Shown piece after piece: positions 52,229 to 60,834 of a DNA stretch of 64,000 nt (positions within the stretch are counted from its first letter, which is position 1; each line of letters opens with the position of its first letter). The position numbers were made by a program, and so were the translations under genes. This stretch comes from Streptomyces himalayensis subsp. himalayensis (GTDB taxonomy: Bacteria; Actinomycetota; Actinomycetes; Streptomycetales; Streptomycetaceae). The DNA lies in the NCBI RefSeq assembly GCF_013778455.1, contig NZ_JACEHE010000011.1, forward strand, positions 62,001 through 126,000. Direction: 5' to 3'. The notes below the pieces were generated by a model, which worked only from the letters and a program-made list of their open reading frames with translations, searched no databases and had not been told where the DNA came from.

Positions 52229-54585
52229 TGGGCCCCCATGACGCGCCGGTGCAGTCCACCGTCGAACTCGGACGATTCGGCGGTCTGGACGGCCAGGTCG
52301 ATGCGAACCGTGTGAATGGTCCCGGTGAACTCGTTGTCGAGGGCGGGATAGTCGTCGGTCACCGGCGTACTCAGGTCCACCCCGACATTGAGCGTCTCGT
52401 CGAACGAGAAGTAGTACGGGATGGTCCGCTCGATCCGTCCGGTGGCGTGCTTTTCGCCGTCCACCATGAGCACGGCGGTTCCGCCCTTTCCGAGTCCTCC
52501 GCCGTCGTAGTCGAACTCGAGCCGGACCTCGTGCCGTCCCGGCGTCACGGGGTCGCCACCGCGCACGGTGTACAGGCTCATCCCGAAGTAGTTGTAGACG
52601 TACGCCGGCTTTCCACCCGTGAAGTACAGGGACCAGCCGCCGAATCGGCCACCCTGCGCGATGAGCACGCCCTCGGCCGCTGTCTCCGGCACGTCGACGT
52701 CCGCGGTGATGCTGTGCGAGCGGTTCTTGATGTTGGGTGTCGTCTCCTCGGCGAACCGCCGCATTCGCCCGCGGTAGGTCACGGACGTCCGGTCGCCGAG
52801 CAGATCGATGCGTCCGGCCACGGCGGGGTTCTCCCGCTCGGTGACCCGGTCGTCCAGAGGGAAGACCTGGTACTTCGCCGCTTCGATCAGGAACAGGTCC
52901 TGCAGCCGGCGCAACTTCTCGGGATACTCGGCGGCCAGGTCGTGCGCCTGACTCGAGTCGTGGTTCAGGTCGTAGAGCTCCCAGACGTCGTCGGCGAACC
53001 TCCGGCCCTGTTCCGGCACCATCTCCCACGGGATGCCGTGCCGGGTGACCGCCATCCAACCCTCGTGGTAGATACCCCGGTTGCCGCACATCTCGAAGTA
53101 CTGCGTGCGGTGGAACTCGGGCGCGTCAGCATCGGCGAGCGTCTGCCACATGCTTGCCCCCTCGATGGGCTGCTGCGTCACCCCGTCGACGCTGAACGGC
53201 GCCGGGATCCCCGCACAGTCCAGGATCGTCGGCAGCACATCGATCACATGCGAGAACTGGTGGCGGAGCCCGCCCCGCTCGGGGACCCCCCTGGGCCAGT
53301 GCAGGATCATGCCGTCCCGGGTGCCGCCGAAGTGTGAGGCCACCTGCTTGGTCCACTGGTAGGGAGTGTTCAAGGCCAACGCCCACCCCGCCGGGGCGAT
53401 CGGATAGCTGTACGGCCCGCCGATCTCGTCGAGGTGCTCGATCATCTCGTCCGGGTCGTCCACCACACCGTGGCCGAGCCGGTGCTCGACGATCGTCCCC
53501 TCGATGCCGCCTTCGCCCGAAGCGCCGTTGTCACCGAGGATGTAGAGGATGAGTGTGTTGTCCAGCTCGCCGAGTTCGTCCAGCGCGTCGATGAACCTGC
53601 CGACCTGTACGTCGGCATGTTCGGTGAACCCGGCGAACGTCTCCATGAACCTGGCCGCCAGCCGGCGCTGGTTGTCGGTGAGTTCGTCCCAGTGCGGAAC
53701 GCCTTCCGCCCAGTTCGCGAGCTCCGCGTCCGGGGGCACGACCCCGAGTTCCTTCTGCCGCCGAAGGGTCAGTTCGCGCTGGTGGTCCCAGCCGCGGTCG
53801 AAGCGTCCGCGGTACTTCTCCTGCCATTCCCGGCCGACGTGCAGAGGAGCGTGTGCGGCGCCGAGCGCGAGGTAGGTGAAGAACGGCCGGCCCGGAGTCA
53901 GCGTGCGCTGGGTGGTAACCCAGTCGATGGCGTGGTCGACGAGATCCTCGGAAAGGTGGTAGCCGTCTTCGAGCCGGCGATCCGGCTCGACCGGGGTGGT
54001 GCCCTGGTAAAGCAACGGATACCAGTGGTTCATCTCGGCACCCATGAACCCGTAGAAGGTGTCGAACCCCTCGCCGGTCGGCCAGCGGTCGAACGGCCCG
54101 ACCGCGCTGATCTCCCTCGGCGGGGTCTGGTGCCATTTGCCGAACGCCGCCGTGCTGTAGCCGTTGCCCTGCAGGATCTGGGCCATGGTCGCCGCGCTGC
54201 GCGGCCGGAATCCGTTGTACCCGGGAGCGGCGGTGGTCATCTCGGTGGTGCCGCCCATGCCGACCGAGTGATGGTTGCGTCCGGTCAGCAGGGCCTGCCG
54301 GGTCGGCGAGCACAGGGCCGTCACATGAAAGCGGGTGTACCGCAGCCCGTTCTCGGCGAGTCGCTCCGCGGCCGGCATCTCGCACGGCCCGCCGAATGCG
54401 CTGGAGGTGCCGAACCCGAGGTCGTCGACGAGCACGATCACCACGTTCGGTGCGCCCTCCGGCGGAGGGACCGGACCGATGGGAGTGAAGGCGGTCTCCT
54501 GGTCGTGAACGTCCATAGCGGTCGTCAGCGGCCGGCGCGTGTCCGGCCGCGGGAGTATGTGCCGTCCGGCATCGAACTCAGTCAT
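52225..54585 (-). CDS. Arylsulfatase (AtsA-like, formylglycine type)
   Basis: A 786-residue type I sulfatase. The modification motif CSPTR places the formylglycine precursor at Cys92 (LCSPTRQALLTGRN). Metal-binding residues lie in VIVLVDDLGFG, AFGKWHQTP and ILYILGDNGASGEGG. Length and the large C-terminal domain match the mycobacterial AtsA-type arylsulfatases rather than the shorter choline sulfatases. ATG 54585 follows GGAG; a longer start 93 nt upstream is less likely. No signal peptide is evident, so it may be cytoplasmic. Its neighbour FGE activates it. Confidence 0.93.
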   Translation of the reverse strand: MTEFDAGRHILPRPDTRRPLTTAMDVHDQETAFTPIGPVPPPEGAPNVVIVLVDDLGFGTSSAFGGPCEMPAAERLAENGLRYTRFHVTALCSPTRQALLTGRNHHSVGMGGTTEMTTAAPGYNGFRPRSAATMAQILQGNGYSTAAFGKWHQTPPREISAVGPFDRWPTGEGFDTFYGFMGAEMNHWYPLLYQGTTPVEPDRRLEDGYHLSEDLVDHAIDWVTTQRTLTPGRPFFTYLALGAAHAPLHVGREWQEKYRGRFDRGWDHQRELTLRRQKELGVVPPDAELANWAEGVPHWDELTDNQRRLAARFMETFAGFTEHADVQVGRFIDALDELGELDNTLILYILGDNGASGEGGIEGTIVEHRLGHGVVDDPDEMIEHLDEIGGPYSYPIAPAGWALALNTPYQWTKQVASHFGGTRDGMILHWPRGVPERGGLRHQFSHVIDVLPTILDCAGIPAPFSVDGVTQQPIEGASMWQTLADADAPEFHRTQYFEMCGNRGIYHEGWMAVTRHGIPWEMVPEQGRRFADDVWELYDLNHDSSQAHDLAAEYPEKLRRLQDLFLIEAAKYQVFPLDDRVTERENPAVAGRIDLLGDRTSVTYRGRMRRFAEETTPNIKNRSHSITADVDVPETAAEGVLIAQGGRFGGWSLYFTGGKPAYVYNYFGMSLYTVRGGDPVTPGRHEVRLEFDYDGGGLGKGGTAVLMVDGEKHATGRIERTIPYYFSFDETLNVGVDLSTPVTDDYPALDNEFTGTIHTVRIDLAVQTAESSEFDGGLHRRVMGAQ

Positions 54586-54754
54586 GCATTTCTCCGTTGT
54601 GGTCCCCGGCGAACGGTTGAACCGAAACCCTGTAAGCCAAAACCCTGTAAATCCGGGTGAATAGTCGACAACGCACATCGACGCGCACCGGGGGAGATGT
54701 CACCTGCTTTTCTCCTGGCCGATTTGCCGGCGTAACACAGCTGGACTTCCGCGG

Positions 54755-54776
54755 CTTTGGAGCCGTCGCTCCAAAG
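54755..54776. promoter_or_regulatory. Perfect 8-bp inverted repeat
   Basis: CTTTGGAG-CCGTCG-CTCCAAAG lies 170 nt upstream of the sulfatase start. The nearby LysR protein is one candidate reader; a hairpin role is also possible. Confidence 0.5.
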
Positions 54777-54939
54777 GACAGGGCGCAGGCGGAAGATGAC
54801 GACCCAGTGGGCTTTGCCGGCCGGGCCTGCCTGCGGTTCAGAAGAAGATGTCATTGGCCACCGACACCGGTCAACAAGACACCTTGAGTCGCCCTGAACC
54901 GGTTTTGAATGAAGGCAATAGAAGACTTCTATACCGGCA

Positions 54940-54995
54940 GGGACTGAGGGACTGAGGGACTGAGGGACTGAGGGACTGAGGGACTGAGGGACTGA
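54940..54995. repeat. (GGGACTGA)7 octanucleotide repeat
   Basis: Seven exact GGGACTGA units stand just beyond the end of the LysR gene in the gap to the sulfatase. Slippage would change spacing but no protein. Confidence 0.92.
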
Positions 54996-55046
54996 CGTGC
55001 TTCGGCGTCAGTGCTGGGCGTGGATCCCTGGGCGGCAGCCCTGGCG

Positions 55047-55928
55047 TCATTCCTCGGCAGGCGAGGCCGCCAGGTCCACGAACGCCTGGGCAGCGGGCGA
55101 CAGCGGGCCTGACCGCCAGACCAGCCGGCCATGGCGCAGCAACCGCGGACGGTTGGACAGCATTCGGGCCCCGCGGAGCGCGGCGTCCTGGGCCATGGAG
55201 GTGGGCAGCAGTGAGGCGCCGACGCCGGAGAGGACCAGCGGCACGATCATCGCGCGATGTGCGGTCTCCACCACGATCCGCGGTGGGACGCCGAGCGCGG
55301 TGCACACGTCGTCCACGGCTACCCGGGTTTCGGTGCCCGGTGGTGTCACGATCAGGTCCAGCGCGGCCAATTCACGTGAGGTGATCGTGCTGCCTGCCGG
55401 ATGCGGGTGGTCCGGAGGCAGCACGACGTGCATCTCCTGCTCGGGCAGGTCGATTCCGCGGAGGTCCGCCGTGGGCACCGAGGCGTCCACCAGCCCGAGT
55501 TCGCACTGACCGGCCGCGACCATGTGCGCCACGTCAGATCCCCGCTCCGGGTCGACCACGCGCACGGAGATCTTCGGATGCGCGCGATGAAAGCGCCCCA
55601 GCATGCCGGCGAGGGGATCGACCGAAAGGGTCGTCTGCGCAACGATGTCGAGTCGGCCACCGCTGAGCCCGAGGACTTCACGGACCAGGGAACTGGCCGT
55701 GGACAGGTCCCGCAGGACCTGCTGCGCCGGCTGAACGAGCGCCTCACCGGCCGCGGTGAGTGCGACGCCGTGCGGGAGGCGGTGAAACAGGCTTCCGCCG
55801 AATTCGCGCTCCAGGGCCCGGATCGCATGGGACAGCGAGGGTTGTGCGACATGGAGGGCAGTGGCCGCAGCCGTGAATCCGCCGTGCTCGACCACGGCTA
55901 TGAAATATTCCAGCTGGCGTCGTTCCAT
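55047..55928 (-). CDS. LysR-family transcriptional regulator
   Basis: A 293-residue LysR regulator. The N-terminal helix-turn-helix is MERRQLEYFIAVVEHGGFTA followed by ALHVAQPSLSHAIRALE. The effector domain has the periplasmic-binding-like fold (LDIVAQTTLSVDPLAGML, ELGLVDASVP). ATG 55928 gives the canonical MERRQLEYF start. It is upstream of the sulfatase on the same strand, with a 461-nt gap. Its target is not clear. Confidence 0.9.
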   Translation of the reverse strand: MERRQLEYFIAVVEHGGFTAAATALHVAQPSLSHAIRALEREFGGSLFHRLPHGVALTAAGEALVQPAQQVLRDLSTASSLVREVLGLSGGRLDIVAQTTLSVDPLAGMLGRFHRAHPKISVRVVDPERGSDVAHMVAAGQCELGLVDASVPTADLRGIDLPEQEMHVVLPPDHPHPAGSTITSRELAALDLIVTPPGTETRVAVDDVCTALGVPPRIVVETAHRAMIVPLVLSGVGASLLPTSMAQDAALRGARMLSNRPRLLRHGRLVWRSGPLSPAAQAFVDLAASPAEE

Positions 55929-55989
55929 CGGTTCTCCGTAAATTCCGGGCAACGCTATCACCGGTCAGTCGGAGTCTCGGGATCGCGGG

Positions 55990-56142
55990 TTCCACCGCGC
56001 GCGCATTGACGTCCAGGTAGCGGCCGCTCATCAGCCGGGCGGTCCTGCCGCCGCAGTCGAGCAGGGCGATCAGGACCTGGCTCTCGGTTGGCACCCGGCT
56101 CTTCACACGACCCTCGGCCAGCACAAACGCCGGCCTGTCCAG
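55990..56142 (-). pseudogene. Possible remnant of an SDR C-terminus
   Basis: Between the LysR start and the next SDR, a minus-strand frame contains VLIALLDCGGRTARLMSGRYLDV. This resembles the C-terminal SGRYxxV strand of short-chain dehydrogenases. No upstream part of such a gene is present. It may be a decayed fragment or chance. Confidence 0.25.
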
Positions 56143-56152
56143 GGTGATCGCA

Positions 56153-56899
56153 CTACTCGGCGATGACGTCCGTTCGAGCCGAGAGGATCGCCTTGAGCCG
56201 CTCGTCGACGGCGCCGGCGGCGTGGTCATCGGTGAAGACGTACGGACGTCGGCGCGCGATCGCGTCGAGGACATTGTTCGCCACGGCGTGCGGCTCGACG
56301 CTGCCGACCGGGTTCATGGCCGTTCGGATCCGGCCGGGGAAGACGACGCTGACGCCGATGGGCGCATCGACGGCTGCGAGGTCGGCACGCAGAACGTCCG
56401 AGAGGCCGAGGACGCCGTGCTTGGCGACGGTGTACGGCCCCAGGCGCTCTTGGGGATGAACGGCGGCCATCGATGCCACATTCACCACATGGCCGTCATC
56501 ACCGGTCGCGAGGATCCGTGGCACGAAGGACCGCACGCCGTGGATGACGCCCCAGAGATTCACGTTCATCACGCGGTGCCAGTCGTCGAGGGAGAGTTCC
56601 CAGGCGGTGCCCCGGTTCACGATCCCGGCGTTGTTCACCGCGATGTGCAGCCCACCGAACCGATGCACGACGAGCTCGGCCACCCGCTCGACCGCGTCGG
56701 GGTCACGAACGTCGAGCGGCACCGCCTCAACCTCGCAGCCGCGGTTGCGAGCCGCTGCGGCGGCGTCTTCCACTGCCTGGCCGTCGAGGTCGGTCATCAT
56801 CAGACGAACGCCTGCGACGGCAAGTCGTTCAGAGATGGCGAGGCCGATGCCGCTCGCCGCCCCGGTCACGACGGCGACGCGCTCCTTGAGCACCCTCAT
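56153..56899 (-). CDS. Short-chain dehydrogenase/reductase
   Basis: A 248-residue SDR with TGAASGIG near residue 12, NNAGIVN near residue 88 and the catalytic YTVAK. The C-terminus lacks the usual GxxxxVDGG strand and instead ends with a helix (DERLKAILSARTDV). This is typical of the subgroup that acts on larger or hydrophobic substrates. ATG 56899 starts the Rossmann fold directly. It lies 112 nt downstream of another SDR on the same strand, separated by a stretch with no feature. Confidence 0.9.
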   Translation of the reverse strand: MRVLKERVAVVTGAASGIGLAISERLAVAGVRLMMTDLDGQAVEDAAAAARNRGCEVEAVPLDVRDPDAVERVAELVVHRFGGLHIAVNNAGIVNRGTAWELSLDDWHRVMNVNLWGVIHGVRSFVPRILATGDDGHVVNVASMAAVHPQERLGPYTVAKHGVLGLSDVLRADLAAVDAPIGVSVVFPGRIRTAMNPVGSVEPHAVANNVLDAIARRRPYVFTDDHAAGAVDERLKAILSARTDVIAE

Positions 56900-57011
56900 G
56901 GTTTCAAGGCCCCCGTATCGCGTCGGCGATCACCGGCTCGGCGATCTCTGGCTGGCCGGTGAGCATCGCTGCTGGATGTCAATTGGCACCTCTTCGCTTC
57001 TTGAAGCCTCG

Positions 57012-57767
57012 TCAGGTGTTGCGCCCGCCGTTGACGCCGATGACCTGCCCGGTGACGTAACCCGCCTCCTCGGAGACCAGGAAGGCGCAGGCGGCCGCGA
57101 TGTCCTCGGGCCGGCCCGGGCGCCGTACCGGTGTGAGTCCGGCGTGGTGGTCGACCGACCCGCCGATCAGGCCCTTCCGCTCCGATTCGCGCAGCATGGG
57201 GGTGTCGATGAAGCCGGGCGGGATCGTGTTGACTGTGATGCCCTTCGGGCCGAATTCGAGGGCCAGGCATTTGGTGAGGCCGACGAGACCGGACTTGGCG
57301 GACACGTAGTGCGCCATGTACGGCTGCCCCGAATGGAAGCTGGAGGAGGATATGTTCACGATCCGCCCCCAGCCGGCCTCGATCATGCCGGGGAGCACCG
57401 CCTGGCACAGGTAGAACGGGCCACTGAGGTTCACGGCGAGCTGCTGGTCCCACTGGTCGTCGGTGATCTTCAGGAACGCCGTCGTCCCGGTCACTCCGGC
57501 GTTGTTGACGAGAGCGAGCACGGGGCCCAGCGTGTCACGCACCCGCTGGACCGCGGAGTCCACCTGGGCGCGGTCGGACACGTCCACCCCGCCGAAGGCG
57601 ACAGCCTCGTGTCCCTTCTCGCGGCACTCGGCAGCCACTTTCTCGGCTCCCTGCGCGTCGAGGTCGAGGACGGCGGTGGCGAAACCGTCCTCGGCGAGGC
57701 GCAGCACGATGGCCCGCCCGATGCCGGACGCGCCACCGGTGACGAGCGCGGTACGTTGCCGGCTCAT
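57012..57767 (-). CDS. Short-chain dehydrogenase/reductase (3-oxoacyl reductase-like)
   Basis: A 251-residue classical SDR with VTGGASGIGRAI, NNAGVTG, NISSSSFHSG, the catalytic YVSAK and the C-terminal GYVTGQVIGVNGGRNT. Of FabG/3-hydroxyacyl-CoA dehydrogenase type. ATG 57767 follows GGGAGG and overlaps the stop of a 28-residue open frame. It likely oxidises a 3-hydroxyacyl-CoA or an alcohol made by the adjacent Rieske system. Confidence 0.91.
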   Translation of the reverse strand: MSRQRTALVTGGASGIGRAIVLRLAEDGFATAVLDLDAQGAEKVAAECREKGHEAVAFGGVDVSDRAQVDSAVQRVRDTLGPVLALVNNAGVTGTTAFLKITDDQWDQQLAVNLSGPFYLCQAVLPGMIEAGWGRIVNISSSSFHSGQPYMAHYVSAKSGLVGLTKCLALEFGPKGITVNTIPPGFIDTPMLRESERKGLIGGSVDHHAGLTPVRRPGRPEDIAAACAFLVSEEAGYVTGQVIGVNGGRNT

Positions 57768-57850
57768 GCGACCGCCTCCCCGTCCCACTGCGGTGTGCGG
57801 TCCATGCGCCGGTGCGGCTGCTCGGTGCGGGGCGCGCCCGTGCTGTCCAT
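57764..57850 (-). CDS. Possible 28-aa coupled ORF upstream of SDR
   Basis: A short frame beginning MDSTGAPRTEQPH and ending QWDGEAVA. AGGAGGAGC precedes its ATG at good spacing, and its stop overlaps the SDR ATG (ATGA). Probably a coupling leader or the remnant of a longer gene. No family recognised. Confidence 0.4.
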   Translation of the reverse strand: MDSTGAPRTEQPHRRMDRTPQWDGEAVA

Positions 57851-57900
57851 CGCTCCTCCTGTTTCTGGTCAGACGGTCGGACGGCCAGATATCAGGCGCG

Positions 57901-58243
57901 TCAGACGGCCGGCTCGGCGACGGTGTCGAAGAACGCCGAGCCGGAGTCGGGGATGCGGGGCTGTTTGAAGACGTTCACGGCGTACGAGACCAGGACCAGC
58001 GAGTAGAGCAGGCGCAGCAGCCGTGTGGCGGTCCTCGGGCATGGCGTTGAGGTCGAGTGTGTCGAGGTAGGCGATCGCCTCCTCGGCCCGCGGGGCGATG
58101 GCGTCGTAGAACTCCACCAGCTCCTCGAAGGGCTTCGACAGGCGCATGTCGTACCGCTCCTGCCGGGTCGGCAGCGCCCAGTCGGCGACGTACGGTTCAA
58201 GGTCGCGGAAGGCTTCGGGCAGGGTTGCCGCGGCGGTGGTCAC
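57901..58243 (-). pseudogene. Small Rieske-partner paralogue, frameshifted
   Basis: A paralogue of the protein at 48467-48796, directly downstream of and overlapping (GTGA) the second Rieske gene. The N-terminal frame reads RDLEPYVADWALPTRQERYD and runs to NAMPEDR. The C-terminal frame resumes TRLLRLLYSLVLVSYAV and ends QPRIPDSG...VAEPAV. Removing one C in the GACCGCCACA stretch near 58025 joins them into about 113 residues. It is either an inactivated gene or a sequencing error in a C-rich run. Confidence 0.75.
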
Positions 58244-59544
58244 CGGTGGTCCTCCTCCTTCGCGGCCGACTGGTGGGCATCCACCGCGTCGCGGATGACC
58301 TTGTGGAAGTTGCGGATGAGCAGCTCCTGGTCGGACAGGTGGAACTGCTGGTTGGCGCGGGTCGCCAGGGCCGAGTGGGTCGCCTCGACGGTGTTGGAGT
58401 CCTGCATGGCGAACTCGATGGTGCTGTCGGCGACCAGTTCCTGGGCGAGCCGCTGCTGGGCGTTCTCGGGCGGCGGGAAGTAGATGTCGAGCTCGTAGGT
58501 GTGCGAGTCGACCGCGTCGGGCCAGTACTGGTAGGTGATGTAGAAGTTCCGCGCCCAGATCTGGACCGAGAAGTTCGGGAACAGCCAGAAGGAGTCGTTG
58601 CCCCAGGACCGGATGTCGCCCTTGTTCAGCGCCTCGGGCAGCGGGCCGACGTCAGGGACGTCGTCGGGCCCGAACAGGCCGGCGCGGAAGAGGCGGTAGA
58701 TCCACTTCTGATTGCGCTGCACCGGCCCCAGCTCGCCGGGCCTGCGCGGCGGCAGCGGGGGCGGCCCCGGCACGGAGGTGAGCATGTGCGGGTCGAAGAT
58801 GTCGTAGTGGTAGGCATCGACCGGCGGGACGAGCTTTTCGGCCTTGCTCACGTCGGGGTCGATGAACCGGGCGTGCACGTACGGCGGGTGGTACCACTCG
58901 AGGACGGCGTCGATGGACAGCTTCCAGTTGCCCTTGATCCGGGTCCGGTAGCCGAATCGCTGGGTCATCTCGCCGAACGGGTAGCTCTCCAGCTCCAGCA
59001 GACGCTCACCGAGGAAGCTCCGCAGGGGCTCGGCGTCCTTGCCGAAGTTGACGAAGATGAATCCCGCGAACACCTCGCAGTGCAGCGGCGGCATGCGCAG
59101 CCTGCTCTTGTCGAGGTCGAAGAACTGGTCCTCGTTGGTGATGTGGGCGATCTTGCCGTCGAGCCCGTAGCGCCAGCCGTGGTACTTGCAGGTGAACGCG
59201 CGGCACGTGCCCTGGCTCTCCTCCTGCGGATGCTCCTGCCAGACGAGCTTGTTGCCGCGGTGGGCGCATACGTTGTGGAGGGCCCGCACGGTGTCGTTGG
59301 TGGAGCGGACGACGACGATCGAGCCGAGGCCGGGGAGGTCCCGGGTGAAGTAGCTGCCGCGCTTGGGCAGTTGCTCGATCCGCCCGACCTTGAGCCAGGA
59401 CCGCCGGAAGACGGCCTCCCGCTCGGCTTCGAAGAACTCCTGGGAGATCGAGTCCTCGTAGTCCACCGGGGCGGTGCCGAGCTCGGGGAAGTGGGGAGTG
59501 AACTTCCCCTTCCCGGTGGCCAGCCGTTCCTGAATACCGGTCAT
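58240..59544 (-). CDS. Rieske non-heme iron oxygenase, alpha subunit
   Basis: A 434-residue oxygenase similar throughout to the one at 47162-48448. Rieske ligands are Cys93/His95 (CAHRG) and Cys119/His122 (CKYHGW). The iron-site segment is EWYHPPYVH, with a later Asp in WGNDSFWLFP. ATG 59544 gives the start. It is followed by the small partner paralogue, again without a conventional beta subunit or reductase. The two Rieske genes are paralogues with different substrate pockets, as the middle region (DVSKAEKLVPPVDAYHYD) differs. Confidence 0.93.
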   Translation of the reverse strand: MTGIQERLATGKGKFTPHFPELGTAPVDYEDSISQEFFEAEREAVFRRSWLKVGRIEQLPKRGSYFTRDLPGLGSIVVVRSTNDTVRALHNVCAHRGNKLVWQEHPQEESQGTCRAFTCKYHGWRYGLDGKIAHITNEDQFFDLDKSRLRMPPLHCEVFAGFIFVNFGKDAEPLRSFLGERLLELESYPFGEMTQRFGYRTRIKGNWKLSIDAVLEWYHPPYVHARFIDPDVSKAEKLVPPVDAYHYDIFDPHMLTSVPGPPPLPPRRPGELGPVQRNQKWIYRLFRAGLFGPDDVPDVGPLPEALNKGDIRSWGNDSFWLFPNFSVQIWARNFYITYQYWPDAVDSHTYELDIYFPPPENAQQRLAQELVADSTIEFAMQDSNTVEATHSALATRANQQFHLSDQELLIRNFHKVIRDAVDAHQSAAKEEDHR

Positions 59545-59590
59545 GCCTGAAGCCCTTCCCTCTTACCCATGAACATGGCTCTCGTCTGGG

Positions 59591-59605
59591 GAGAATGGCG
59601 TTTCC
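59591..59605. promoter_or_regulatory. Weak operator-like sequence (9/12)
   Basis: GAGAATGGCGTTTCC matches 9 of 12 positions of the shared palindrome and lies 47 nt upstream of the second Rieske gene. On its own it would be unremarkable; its position before a paralogue of a regulated gene gives it some weight. Confidence 0.35.
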
Positions 59606-59610
59606 GAACA

Positions 59611-60834
59611 TCAGATTACCCCGTCGTCCCGCAGCCGCGCTATCTCCGCGGGCGTGCGGTGCAGAATCCCGCCGAGCACCGCGTCGGTGTGGGCGCCGAG
59701 CGCCGGGCCCAGCCAGTCGATCTCGCCCGGTGTCTCGGAGAGCGCGGGCAGCACCCCGGGTACGGCCAGGGGGCCTATACGTGAGTCCTGGAGCTGGATC
59801 GTGCCGCGGTGCGCGTACTGGGGATCCTCGAAGATGTCGGCGATCGAGTTGAGCGGCCCCGCCGGGACCTGCGTGGCCCGGCACCGGTCGAGGACCTCCT
59901 GCCGGGTGAACGATCCGACCCACTCGCCTACCAGCGCGTTGACTTCGTCCCGCGCCGCGAGCCTGGCCTCCTTGGGGCCGAACCGGTCGTCCGCCGCCAG
60001 CTCAGGGCGGTCCATGGCCCGCGCGAGCCGGGCGAACATCTCGTCGTTGGAGCAGGCGATGGCGATCCAGCGGCCGTCCTTGGTGCGGTAGTGGCTGTGC
60101 GGGACGACGTTCACCGTGTCGGCGCCCATCCGCTCCCGTACGTAGCCGTACTGCTGGTAGGCGGGCGCCAGTTCGTCGAGCAGGCGGAAGATCGTCTCGT
60201 ACAGCGCGAGGTCCACGCACTGCCCCCTGCCGGTGGACTCGCGGGCCCGCAGGGCCAACAGGACGCCGATGACGCCGTACAGGCCGGTGGTGTAGTCGGC
60301 CAGCGATGTGGAGCCGGGGGTCACGGGCGGCCCGTCGGGTTCTCCGGCGAGATAGGCCAGGCCGGAGAAGGCGTGGGCGATGCGGGCGAAGCCGGGCAGG
60401 TCGCGGTAGGGCCCGGACTGACCGTAGGCCGACACCCGCAGCAGGATCGCGCGCGGGTTCAGTGCCTGGATCTGCTCCCAGCCGAGCCCCCACCGCTCCA
60501 TCACCCCGGGCCGGAAGTTCTCGATCACCACGTCCGCGCCGGCGATCAGTTCCCGCAGAAGCTGCCTGCCGCGCTCGTCGCCGAGGTCGAGCGTGACGGA
60601 CCGCTTGTTGCGGCCCTCGCTGAGCCAGACCAGGGTGTCCCCGCAGTCCGTGTCGGTGCCGAAGCGGCGCAGATGATCCCCGGCGCCGGGGCGTTCCACC
60701 TTGATCACCTCGGCGCCGAACTCGCCGAGCACGGTGCCGCAGAACGGCCCGGCGATGAACGTGCCCAGGTCCAGGACCCTGATGCCTTCGAGCGCCTGCA
60801 CGGGCGTCAGCCCGACCAGGGCCGGTCGTCCCAT
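59611..60834 (-). CDS. CaiB/BaiF-type CoA-transferase
   Basis: A 407-residue family III CoA-transferase: LEGIRVLDLGTFIAGPFCGT, LGEFGAEVIKVERP, NKRSVTLDLGDERG and a central LADYTTGLYGVIGVLLAL segment, with the probable catalytic Asp in the PGFARIAHAFSG/LADYTTG region. ATG 60834 lies inside the end of the preceding hydratase gene (28-nt overlap). A GTG at 60801 is an alternative that would avoid most of the overlap. It ends 67 nt before the second Rieske gene on the same strand. Confidence 0.88.
   Translation of the reverse strand: MGRPALVGLTPVQALEGIRVLDLGTFIAGPFCGTVLGEFGAEVIKVERPGAGDHLRRFGTDTDCGDTLVWLSEGRNKRSVTLDLGDERGRQLLRELIAGADVVIENFRPGVMERWGLGWEQIQALNPRAILLRVSAYGQSGPYRDLPGFARIAHAFSGLAYLAGEPDGPPVTPGSTSLADYTTGLYGVIGVLLALRARESTGRGQCVDLALYETIFRLLDELAPAYQQYGYVRERMGADTVNVVPHSHYRTKDGRWIAIACSNDEMFARLARAMDRPELAADDRFGPKEARLAARDEVNALVGEWVGSFTRQEVLDRCRATQVPAGPLNSIADIFEDPQYAHRGTIQLQDSRIGPLAVPGVLPALSETPGEIDWLGPALGAHTDAVLGGILHRTPAEIARLRDDGVI

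Larger units (their letters stand above)
54586..55046. promoter_or_regulatory. Sulfatase promoter region with repeats
   Basis: A 461-nt gap upstream of the sulfatase. It contains an eleven-base direct repeat (AAACCCTGTAA, twice, near 54625-54650), a strong inverted repeat at 54755-54776 and an octamer array at 54940-54995. I see no gene in it. Confidence 0.55.

Noticed and set aside
52225..54585. Choline sulfatase (BetC)
   Set aside because: The nearby betaine-binding protein suggested it, but the 786-residue length and C-terminal domain fit AtsA-type arylsulfatases better.
33806..54995. CRISPR array
   Set aside because: The tandem arrays have 5- and 8-nt units with no spacers and no cas genes nearby.
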